Part shown: positions 25,761-32,453 of the stretch, piece by piece | Numbering within the stretch: the first letter of the stretch is position 1 | Layout: each line of letters opens with the position of its first letter | NCBI GenBank assembly: GCA_934661195.1 | Contig: CAKUJD010000003.1 | Coordinates: forward strand, 333,879 to 397,878 | From: an uncultured Muribaculaceae bacterium | Lineage (GTDB): Bacteria > Bacteroidota > Bacteroidia > Bacteroidales > Muribaculaceae | Direction: 5' to 3' | DNA: 64,000 nucleotides | Program-made: the position numbers and the translations under genes | The notes under the pieces: model-generated | What the model was told of the DNA's origin: nothing | Database searches by the model: none | Seen by the model: only the letters and a program-made list of their open reading frames with translations

Positions 25761-27053
25761 TTAATCTTTCGGCTTTACTTCGAAGGAGTCGATTGCGGAG
25801 CCGTTGCGGTCGAGCAGCTGCAGCGTCATGCGCTTGGGGGTGACGCGCAGGTGCATCGCGCCCACGGTTTGCGGGCCTTCGTTCCAGCGGCAGGCTATTT
25901 TGTCGGCGTTGTGCTCCAGCGGGCCGAAGCGCTTTTGGCCGCGTTCGTTGTCGCTCGATGGCAGCTGCACATAGGTGGTGCCCTTATCGCTGGAGGTGGG
26001 GGCATCGGCCTTTAGCGGCAGCGAGCGCACGTAGATGTGGTTGTTGCCGGCTATGGCCAGGTCGACGCCGCACTCGTCCATCAGCTGCCGCCAGCGTCCG
26101 TATTGGCTTGTGAGTCCCGACTGGCCGTTGAACCACTGGTAGTGCTCGCACACCACGGTGTAGCGCACACTGCCGGTGCGGTGCTCCTTTATCACCTTGC
26201 GCACCCACTGCTGGGCGGCCTCCAGGCCCTCGGGCGTGCGCATGTCCTCGCTGTTGAGCATGATGAACAGCACTCCGCCATAGGTAAAGTGGTAGCACAC
26301 ACCGTGCTCGCCGTCATAGCCGTTGAGCGGATAGTAGTTGGCGTCGCGAAAATAGTTGCCTGTGAGTTCGTAGCGGCGCGACATGTTGTCGTGGTTGCCG
26401 TTTAGGCCGGCCCACATGGTGCGGCGGAAGGCAGGCTGCTCATACAGCTTGCGCCAAAACGAGTAGCTGCCGCCCCAGGCTATCACGTCGCCAATGTGCA
26501 GCACCCAGTCCACATCGCGGTAGCGGTTGTCGACGGTCTGCACCATGTGCATGGCGCTTTCGAGCCGCTTGGGCAGAGGCGTGTAGGTGTGGAAGTCGCT
26601 TATTATGCATGCGCCCCACTCGCGTGCTCCGGCTGTGGTGAAGCGGTAGGTGGCGCTGGTGTCGCCGCTTGCGCTGACGATGCGGTATTTGTATCGGGTG
26701 TCGGGCTTGAGGCCGCCCAGCGTGGCGCCGCACTTGAAGAAGCGCGCGTCTTCGGCCCAGTCGCTGCCGTCGGGCCGCTTGCTGTAGATGCCGTAATAGG
26801 TGGTGCACCAGCGGCGTTGCTCGGGGCGGCACAGCGCGGCGCGGCTCCATGACTCATCGCCCTCGGCGGTGACCATCAGCTGCGTTTCACCCGCTGCCGA
26901 GTCGGCAGCCCAGCTCACGCGCATCTGGCGCGAAGCATCCTCGCCCGGGCAGGTGACTATGCTGTAAATGCGGCCGCTTGCGGCCCATGATGCGCCTGCG
27001 GTGCAGATGGCGGCGACAATTGTGGCCGCCAAGGCTTTGGCCAAATGGTTCAT
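25761..27053 (-). CDS. Secreted metallophosphoesterase (purple acid phosphatase-like)
   Basis: 430 residues with a signal peptide (about 1-25, ending Ser-Trp-Ala-Ala). Residues of about 28-140 form a fibronectin-like N-terminal domain as in purple acid phosphatases. The calcineurin-like catalytic domain shows Asp153-x-His155, Gly188-Asp189, Gly-Asn-His-Asp at 219-222, His304 and Asn-Asn-His at 337-339. These are the usual dinuclear metal ligands, although the last motif is Asn-Asn-His rather than Gly-His-x-His. It likely hydrolyses phosphate esters in the periplasm or outside the cell. It follows porQ by 36 nt on the same strand, so co-transcription is likely. Confidence 0.85.
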   Translation of the reverse strand: MNHLAKALAATIVAAICTAGASWAASGRIYSIVTCPGEDASRQMRVSWAADSAAGETQLMVTAEGDESWSRAALCRPEQRRWCTTYYGIYSKRPDGSDWAEDARFFKCGATLGGLKPDTRYKYRIVSASGDTSATYRFTTAGAREWGACIISDFHTYTPLPKRLESAMHMVQTVDNRYRDVDWVLHIGDVIAWGGSYSFWRKLYEQPAFRRTMWAGLNGNHDNMSRRYELTGNYFRDANYYPLNGYDGEHGVCYHFTYGGVLFIMLNSEDMRTPEGLEAAQQWVRKVIKEHRTGSVRYTVVCEHYQWFNGQSGLTSQYGRWRQLMDECGVDLAIAGNNHIYVRSLPLKADAPTSSDKGTTYVQLPSSDNERGQKRFGPLEHNADKIACRWNEGPQTVGAMHLRVTPKRMTLQLLDRNGSAIDSFEVKPKD

Positions 27054-27089
27054 ATGCGATTTTTGCGCTTAAAATGGGGTTGCGTGGCG

Positions 27090-28121
27090 TCAGCGCATGA
27101 GTTCGCTGATCGATGTGGTGAGATTGAACATCAGCGTGGTGGCGCTGCTGTGGGGCTTTGCCAAGGCCACGCCAAAGCCGAACGCTTTCACCCTGAGGCC
27201 GCCGCCCAGCGAGAACCCGGACAAAAAGTTGCGGTGATAGGTGCTCATGTCGGTGCGTGTGCGGTAGTTATAGCCCAGCGCGATATACATGCGCTCGGTG
27301 GGCACGTATTCGATGCCCAGCACCAGGTGGCGCATAAGGTTGCGCATAAACGAGTCTTTCTTCACCAGTTCGGAAGTGGCCGAATTTTTGTCGGCCGGCT
27401 CATAGTAGGGCAGTTTCCACTTGTTGAGGCCCACCGCCGTCACCGACAGGCGGAATGGCGACGACGACAGCATCTGCGACCATCCAAGCTGCACGTCCCA
27501 GGGCAGTTTGTCTTTGGTGTCGTTGAACTTCTTCACCTGTCCGCCCAGGTTCTTCACCACCAGCGACAGCGACAGGTCGTTGTCGGGATTGTAGTAGTTG
27601 ATGCCCAGGTCGGTGGCTATGGCGGCCGCCGAGAAGTCAGCATATTTCGAATAGAGGAATTTTACATTGATGGCGCCTCGCAGGTTGTCGGTGATGTCGT
27701 GCGAATACGTGGCGTTGAACGCCATGTCGCTTGCCGACACCGATCCGATCACGCTGCCGGCGGCATCGGTCTCGTCGATCGAGCCATAGCCGAAGTATTG
27801 CAACCCCACGGCAAATGCGCTGTGCTCGTTGATGCCCTGCCCGTAGCGCACGCCCATGAAGTTGGTCGACCCGAAGTAGCGCATGTAGTTAAGCCCCACC
27901 TGGTGGTCAACCTCGGGGCCGAGCAGGGCGGGGTTTTGCTCAATCAGGTTGATGTCGTCGTCAATAACCGTGATGTTGTGCCCGCCCAGAGCGTAGGCGT
28001 GGGTCGACGGTGTGACGTTGAGAAACTGATAGGCCGTGGTGCCGTCTTGCGCGGTGGCCGTGAGGCCCGCGGTGAGCGCGGCGCCGGCCGCAATAATATG
28101 CAGTGTGGTGAGAATTCTCAT
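27090..28121 (-). CDS. porQ: Type IX secretion system protein PorQ
   Basis: 343 residues from the ATG at 28121 (an in-frame TTG at 28142 is less likely because the signal peptide starts at the ATG). The signal peptide is Met-Arg-Ile-Leu with a Leu/Ala-rich core ending Ala-Gln. The mature start (Tyr-Gln-Phe-Leu-Asn-Val-x-x-Ser...Ala-Leu-Gly-Gly) and the following beta-rich outer-membrane pattern match PorQ, a beta-barrel protein that holds the PorU sortase complex in type IX secretion. Its presence supports a type IX system in this organism and an export route for the GLUG proteins. It is first in a probable two-gene unit with the metallophosphoesterase. Confidence 0.82.
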   Translation of the reverse strand: MRILTTLHIIAAGAALTAGLTATAQDGTTAYQFLNVTPSTHAYALGGHNITVIDDDINLIEQNPALLGPEVDHQVGLNYMRYFGSTNFMGVRYGQGINEHSAFAVGLQYFGYGSIDETDAAGSVIGSVSASDMAFNATYSHDITDNLRGAINVKFLYSKYADFSAAAIATDLGINYYNPDNDLSLSLVVKNLGGQVKKFNDTKDKLPWDVQLGWSQMLSSSPFRLSVTAVGLNKWKLPYYEPADKNSATSELVKKDSFMRNLMRHLVLGIEYVPTERMYIALGYNYRTRTDMSTYHRNFLSGFSLGGGLRVKAFGFGVALAKPHSSATTLMFNLTTSISELMR

Positions 28122-28466
28122 TCCTTGTGGTTGTAGTCGCAAAAGTGTTATTATAGATATAAACGCACAAGGCTGCCCGCATAGTATAATGGTTTAATTT
28201 TTTTTACAACGCAGTGCGCGCCAAAGCGTTTTTGTAAAAATAGATGAAACATTATTAATCATTCGCAAAACCCCTGCGACGCTTCATTGACATTTGCCGC
28301 CAGTGGCTTATATTTGCAGCGCAAACGGCAGTTGGGCTTCGGCCTTGCGGCGCTGTGTGCAACCATTGGTTACGAATCATAAATAAAGAATGTGAGACTG
28401 CGTGTGCCCCCATTCAGGGAGGCCGCCCTTCAACCAACAAGAAAAAAGAAAGTGACAGATTACGTA
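28122..28466. other. 345-nt divergent promoter region
   Basis: It lies between porQ (-) and the TonB-domain gene (+). A TATATTTG -7 box (28309-28316) with TTGACA upstream (28287-28292) faces right. No gene is seen. Confidence 0.6.
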
Positions 28467-28913
28467 ATGCAGAAGATAGGATTTTTGCGACTTCACATAC
28501 TCATGGTCCTGGTGGCAATGGCCGCCATGCCGGCACTGGCACAGGTGCGTCACGTCACCACCGTCAACCCCATGTCGCGCATGCCCTACATGGAGGTGTA
28601 TGAGTACGACTACGTAGATGTGCAGCCACAATTTCCCGGTGGCGAGCGCGGGCTGACCAACTTCATCAACAAGACCCGCGAATATCCCTACCACGCCTAC
28701 AAGCGCGGTGTGCAGGGCCGCGTGCTGTGCTGCTTCATTGTGGGCGCCGACGGGCGCGTGAGCAATGTGCAGGTGATTCGCGGCGCGGGTGATGAGAGCC
28801 TCGACCGCGAAGCCATGCGCGTGATCCGCGAGATGCCGCGCTGGAAGCCCGGCCGCGTCAACCGCACCAAGGTGGCCGTGCGCTGTGTGCTGCCCATCGC
28901 CTTCCGCCTATAG
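28467..28913 (+). CDS. Periplasmic protein with TonB C-terminal domain
   Basis: 148 residues from the ATG at 28467; an in-frame GTG at 28392 would add a charged extension before the signal peptide and is rejected. The N-terminal hydrophobic segment (about 5-22) ends in Ala-Leu-Ala-Gln, which looks cleavable or serves as a single membrane anchor. The TonB_C domain covers about 55-148: Pro-Gly-Gly-Glu, Tyr-Pro-x-x-Ala...Gly-x-Val-Gln-Gly-Arg-Val, Gly-Ala-Asp-Gly-Arg-Val, and Leu-Asp-Arg-Glu-Ala. It is short and has no Pro-rich spacer, so it is not a full TonB. Similar domains are widespread in Bacteroidetes. Its role is unknown. Confidence 0.82.
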   Translation: MQKIGFLRLHILMVLVAMAAMPALAQVRHVTTVNPMSRMPYMEVYEYDYVDVQPQFPGGERGLTNFINKTREYPYHAYKRGVQGRVLCCFIVGADGRVSNVQVIRGAGDESLDREAMRVIREMPRWKPGRVNRTKVAVRCVLPIAFRL

Positions 28914-29044
28914 CTCTGCCGAAAATTGCGATATGAGATACAGCCAAGCGCGGTCCCCTGACCATCAGGAGGCCGCGCTTGACATTAATGAATGTCACCG
29001 CCGAGCCCACTTTTGGGTGGAACATTCGTTGGCGACAAGTATTA

Positions 29045-29228
29045 AACCCAAATCGGTCATTAGAACCACTATTTTTGTGGTTAGCTTTGTAATGACTTGT
29101 TTGTAATTCTTTTGTAAACAAAGATTCCTAATGGCCGCCATTAGAAAAATGGTTTTATAAATAACTAATTCTCAACGTATTACAGATCCAACTATAGATT
29201 AAGTCGCTTCTAATGACCGATTTGGGTT
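29045..29228. mobile_element. MITE-like element with 19-bp terminal inverted repeats
   Basis: AACCCAAATCGGTCATTAG (29045-29063) is exactly the reverse complement of 29210-29228. Inside are AACCAC/GTGGTT (from 29065) and the near-perfect palindrome CTAATGGCCGCCATTAG (29128-29144), whose arm resembles the inner end of the terminal repeats. The element is 184 bp, non-coding, and has no clear target-site duplication. It may be a miniature transposable element or a large regulatory hairpin. Confidence 0.5.
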
Positions 29229-29240
29229 AAAAAAACTTTT

Positions 29241-29264
29241 GCGTCACCCAAAATCAGGTGACGC
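29241..29264 (-). terminator. Hairpin downstream of the DUF262 gene
   Basis: GCGTCACC (29241-29248) pairs with GGTGACGC (29257-29264), extendable by TTT/AAA. On the - strand it is followed by AAAAGTTTTTTT. It lies about 290 nt from the DUF262 stop, so the link is weak. Confidence 0.35.
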
Positions 29265-29555
29265 AAAGATACATAATATTGTTTATCAATCGCTTACAAA
29301 ATGTGTGATTTTTGAGTGACGAAGTCAGGAGGCCAAGGGGAAAACTCAATTTTGACTTGCCTAAAAAGAGATTCGTTCAACACTTTCTGTAATTTTGCAC
29401 TTGTTGTTGGGCTTTACACGCGAAAATAACGAATGGTTCGTTTGCCAGAATCATTGGCAAAATTAGTGCACTTACCATTCTACAGTATGTAAACTTCATT
29501 AACAACAAGCCCATTTGCAGAATTAAGTATGCTCTAAATTAATTCCGCCAACGGG

Positions 29556-31229
29556 TTAGAATGTTGCCATCACAAAATCAACAATAATCTCTTTTCTTTG
29601 GTCTATTTTAGCCTTGTCCCAAAGATGATCCTGTTCCGTCATGTCACGGATTTCCTGTTGCTGGAGTAACTGGGTATAGGTGTTTCGTTTAGCTTCAAAA
29701 GTAGTGTTTCCGATAGATTCGTTATGATGGCCAGAAAGCAGCAAGTAGTTTCCGAGACAATTTAGATACGACTCTCTAAATTCATCATCGTATGGACAAT
29801 AGCCACTATTGGCATCTTGATTTTCTGTGTTTGGAGCAATATGCTCACACTGAGATTTCTTCACGGCATCATAACGCTTCAACCCATAGCCAGACTTGCC
29901 CTTTTCTATGAGGTGATTCTCATAAAGCCAAAGGATGATTTTGGCAATGTCATGCTCTTCAACGAAATTGCCTTCAAGCATGCGCTTGAACTCCACGTTG
30001 TTCCAATAATCCCACCATCCGTCTGTTGTAGTCTTCATCCATTCTATACGATTGACTACAGCGTGTACGTCGCCTTCAAAATTCTCGAAAACATCATTCA
30101 ACCTCCATGTGAGAACAGCACGTGTACCAATAACTCTGTGGCGCAAGAATATAGATGTTAGCGCTTTGGCCAATAGTCTGAAGTCATCATCAGAAACGCC
30201 ATTGCTATAAGCCTTGATTACAAATGGAAAAATAATAGCCGGCTGGCCGATAATCCGCAGTGTGTGTGCCATAATATCCGTTTGCTCGTTGTGTAAGAAA
30301 ACGGTCATTTGTTCAAAACTATTAGCAAGTGAATGTGTGAAACTGCGAATGAAGTTGATGCGTGAATCATCTTTCCCTAATTCTTCATCCACTTTTTGCA
30401 AGGCATTGCTTGCTTTAAGGCTATTGAAGTACACACGCAAAGTGTATGTGAGAATATCATCCTCATCGATATTGCCTTCTATCTTTGATATAGATTTGTA
30501 TATGTGTTCAAAGCGATTCTTTACCTCGCTTATCAACTCTGCTTTCTCGTCCTCCGATGTACAATAAAGATGAATGTTGTACAGAAACTGCGCTTTGATT
30601 ATTTCAAGATTGGACGGTTTTTTGCCACGGTTGTTCTGGAAGATGAACATTTGGATGGCTTCAGCCTCGTCCTTTACTGTATGCGTAGTGCAAGTGGCAT
30701 TTACGACTGCGTCCAATATATCGTGCAATGAATCCTCGTCATAGGTGTTCAGTTGACTCACAAAGTAGTCGTAAGCCGCAACAATACGCTTTTGTGATTC
30801 TGTCTCCAACCCATTACGGTCAGTTTTTACTTTATTGATGACATAGTCACGGAACAATTGGTTATCGTAATCAACAGTAGAGAATTTGTAGGCTTGTCCG
30901 TCTTTCACAGGAGTGCCATAAAGGAAAACGTCATCCTCTGACAATGCTCCTGTCAATTCTTCCAATCTTCTGTAGATGGCAGAGATGAATATGGTAATAG
31001 TGGTCAAACGCTGTTGACCGTCAATGATGGCAAAATTGCGACTGCCTTTATCCTCGAACAGAAAATGTCCGAAATAATAACTTGATGCCGTATGGCTCTC
31101 TACATAATCCTGCAAGTCCACAAGGAACTGCTTTGTCTGCTTGCCTTCCCAGGAATATGCTCTTTGATAAGTCGGGACAAAGATTTTGTTGCCCGAAAGC
31201 ATTTGCTTTATAGTTGTTGAACTGTCCAT
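29556..31229 (-). CDS. DUF262/DUF1524 protein, GmrSD-like type IV restriction enzyme
   Basis: 557 residues, no signal peptide. The N-terminal DUF262 domain has Tyr-Gln-Arg-x-Tyr-Ser-Trp (21-27) and the hallmark Asp-Gly-Gln-Gln-Arg-Leu-Thr (70-76), a ParB/Srx-like nucleotide-binding motif. The C-terminal DUF1524 domain has an HNH-type core, Cys-Glu-His-Ile-Ala-Pro near 455-460, followed by Leu-Gly-Asn-Tyr-Leu-Leu. In GmrSD and BrxU these halves bind NTP and cleave modified phage DNA, so restriction of modified DNA is the likely role. It is a single gene in A/T-richer DNA with an exonuclease remnant just upstream, which fits horizontal gain. Confidence 0.85.
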   Translation of the reverse strand: MDSSTTIKQMLSGNKIFVPTYQRAYSWEGKQTKQFLVDLQDYVESHTASSYYFGHFLFEDKGSRNFAIIDGQQRLTTITIFISAIYRRLEELTGALSEDDVFLYGTPVKDGQAYKFSTVDYDNQLFRDYVINKVKTDRNGLETESQKRIVAAYDYFVSQLNTYDEDSLHDILDAVVNATCTTHTVKDEAEAIQMFIFQNNRGKKPSNLEIIKAQFLYNIHLYCTSEDEKAELISEVKNRFEHIYKSISKIEGNIDEDDILTYTLRVYFNSLKASNALQKVDEELGKDDSRINFIRSFTHSLANSFEQMTVFLHNEQTDIMAHTLRIIGQPAIIFPFVIKAYSNGVSDDDFRLLAKALTSIFLRHRVIGTRAVLTWRLNDVFENFEGDVHAVVNRIEWMKTTTDGWWDYWNNVEFKRMLEGNFVEEHDIAKIILWLYENHLIEKGKSGYGLKRYDAVKKSQCEHIAPNTENQDANSGYCPYDDEFRESYLNCLGNYLLLSGHHNESIGNTTFEAKRNTYTQLLQQQEIRDMTEQDHLWDKAKIDQRKEIIVDFVMATF

Positions 31230-31240
31230 GATGAAAACAT

Positions 31241-31405
31241 TTAAAAGTCAATGAGTTTCATTGCAATGGCAGCGCAAGCTTCCGCATCTGCCATTGCAAG
31301 GTGATGTTTAGTGAGGTCGTATCCACAATAGCAGCCATGAGTCTGCCCGGTAGCTCCAAGTCTGTAAAGACATTGAAATCTACAGCGATGATGCATATTT
31401 TCATT
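31241..31405 (-). pseudogene. 3' remnant of a DnaQ-like 3'-5' exonuclease
   Basis: A - strand frame ending at the stop 31241-31243 reads ...Leu-Gly-Ala-Thr-Gly-Gln-Thr-His...Gly-Tyr-Asp-Leu-Thr-Lys-His-His-Leu-Ala-Met-Ala-Asp-Ala-Glu-Ala-Cys-Ala-Ala-Ile-Ala. The His-x3-Ala-Asp-Ala part is the Exo III motif of DEDDh exonucleases. There is no start and no Exo I or Exo II motif upstream, so only about 50 C-terminal residues survive. It ends 12 nt before the DUF262 start. Confidence 0.55.
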
Positions 31406-31538
31406 TTTTTGGGGGCCATATTAATGTGATTGATGGTTTGTGCAAATTTAGTGCGTTTTTCCAAATAACAAAAATGCAATTAGACTAATTGAAAGCCCCC
31501 CCCAAAAAAATCCCATACCGCCTGCTGAATGAAAAACA

Positions 31539-31574
31539 AGCCGGGCTGCACAGTTGTTTCTGTGCAGCCCGGCT
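31539..31574 (-). terminator. Rho-independent terminator of rplU-rpmA
   Basis: A perfect 14-bp stem (AGCCGGGCTGCACA with TGTGCAGCCCGGCT) and an 8-nt loop are followed on the - strand by TTGTTTTTC. Confidence 0.85.
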
Positions 31575-31627
31575 GTGTGCTGTGTTAGGCTTGGCCTTGG
31601 GCGCCACATGGCGCGGTGGGGCTTTGC

Positions 31628-31897
31628 TTAGTTCTCTTCGCCCTTGGCGGCGGCAACCACATTAATGTATGTGTGGCCGGCACGCTTCTGGAACTCTACT
31701 GTGCCGTCGACCAGTGCATAGAGGGTGTGGTCCTTGCCCATGCCCACGTTTGCGCCCGGACGGTGCACAGTGCCGCGCTGACGGCGGATGATGTTGCCTG
31801 CCTTAGCGAATTGACCACCAAAAATTTTAACGCCGAGTCGTTTGCTCTCCGACTCACGGCCGTTCTTAGAACTACCTACACCTTTCTTATGTGCCAT
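31628..31897 (-). CDS. rpmA: 50S ribosomal protein L27
   Basis: 89 residues, the normal length. The N-terminus [16 protein letters not shown]-x-Ser-Lys-Arg-Leu-Gly is diagnostic. So is the core Gly-x-Ile-Ile-x-Arg-Gln-Arg-Gly-Thr-x-x-x-Pro-Gly. L27 reaches toward the peptidyl-transferase centre of the 50S subunit. It lies 21 nt downstream of rplU, in the universal rplU-rpmA order, and is closed by a strong terminator. Confidence 0.98.
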   Translation of the reverse strand: MAHKKGVGSSKNGRESESKRLGVKIFGGQFAKAGNIIRRQRGTVHRPGANVGMGKDHTLYALVDGTVEFQKRAGHTYINVVAAAKGEEN

Positions 31898-31918
31898 AAT
31901 CTTTTAAAATTTTAGGGG

Positions 31919-32239
31919 TTAAGCATTAACTTCTTTGATCACTAATTCGGTGAACACCTGGCGGTGGCCGTTAAGACGGCGATAGCCTTTGCGGCGCTTC
32001 TTTTTGAACACAAGCACCTTTTCACCTTTCACGAGGGGAGTCTTTACCTCGCAAACCACTTTTGCACCTTCTACGGTAGGTGCGCCAACTGTTACGTTAC
32101 CGTCGGCGTCAACGAGCAGAACTTTGTTGAATTCAACCACGTCGCCTTCTTTCTTCTCGTCGCCGAGATAGTGAACATACAGCTTCTTGCCTGCTTCGGC
32201 CTTGAACTGCTGTCCTTGAATTTCTACAATTGCGTACAT
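31919..32239 (-). CDS. rplU: 50S ribosomal protein L21
   Basis: 106 residues. The start Met-Tyr-Ala-Ile-Val-Glu-Ile-x-Gly-x-Gln and the C-terminal signature Lys-Lys-x-Arg-Arg-Lys-Gly-Tyr-Arg-Arg-x-x-Gly-His-Arg-Gln identify L21, which binds 23S rRNA. It is first in a two-gene operon with rpmA. A promoter lies on the - strand with TAACTTTG (32327-32334) and TTTG (32354-32357), 19 nt apart. This leaves a leader of about 85 nt, long enough for autogenous control, though I see no defined motif. Confidence 0.98.
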   Translation of the reverse strand: MYAIVEIQGQQFKAEAGKKLYVHYLGDEKKEGDVVEFNKVLLVDADGNVTVGAPTVEGAKVVCEVKTPLVKGEKVLVFKKKRRKGYRRLNGHRQVFTELVIKEVNA

Positions 32240-32326
32240 TTAATTAATTGTAAATCAAGTTAATACCGTACGGCGGCCGCGAGCATAGCCCGCAACGCTT
32301 ATTTGAGCCTTTCGGAAATCCAGCCG

Positions 32327-32357
32327 CAAAGTTACAACCTTTTCGCTGAATACCAAA
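32327..32357 (-). promoter_or_regulatory. Promoter of rplU-rpmA
   Basis: On the - strand, TTTG-N19-TAACTTTG fits the Bacteroidetes primary sigma factor consensus (TTTG-N19/20-TAnnTTTG) exactly. Confidence 0.75.
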
Positions 32358-32453
32358 GCAATAGCCCACACTTTTTTCACTGCCAATCGTGAGTTTTGCA
32401 CAAATGTGAAATATGGCCTTTTGGTGGCTTTGGCCTTACCATGCTTTGCCCTT

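Larger units (their letters stand above)
28914..29555. other. 642-nt gene-free, A/T-rich region with MITE-like element
   Basis: It contains a 19-bp perfect inverted repeat about 145 bp apart (29045-29228), two internal hairpins, and an 8-11-bp hairpin at 29241-29264. No open frame with coding character is seen. Confidence 0.7.
31230..31627. other. 398-nt region: exonuclease remnant, C8 tract and rpmA terminator
   Basis: Besides the remnant (31241-31405) it carries an A/T-rich stretch, a C8A7 tract (31496-31510) and the terminator of the rplU-rpmA operon (31539-31574). Confidence 0.65.

Noticed and set aside
27045..28136. 363-codon + strand frame opposite porQ
   Set aside because: porQ has a signal peptide and family pattern; the opposite frame has neither.
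28392..28466. Longer start (GTG) for the TonB-domain protein
   Set aside because: The extension is charged and would bury the signal peptide; the ATG at 28467 gives a normal one.
31258..31479. Short - strand gene of 73 codons upstream of the DUF262 gene
   Set aside because: Another frame of the same strand encodes an Exo III motif, so this frame is an artefact of the exonuclease remnant.
31496..31510. C8A7 tract as a phase-variable switch
   Set aside because: It lies between a remnant and a terminator, not near any promoter or inside a gene.
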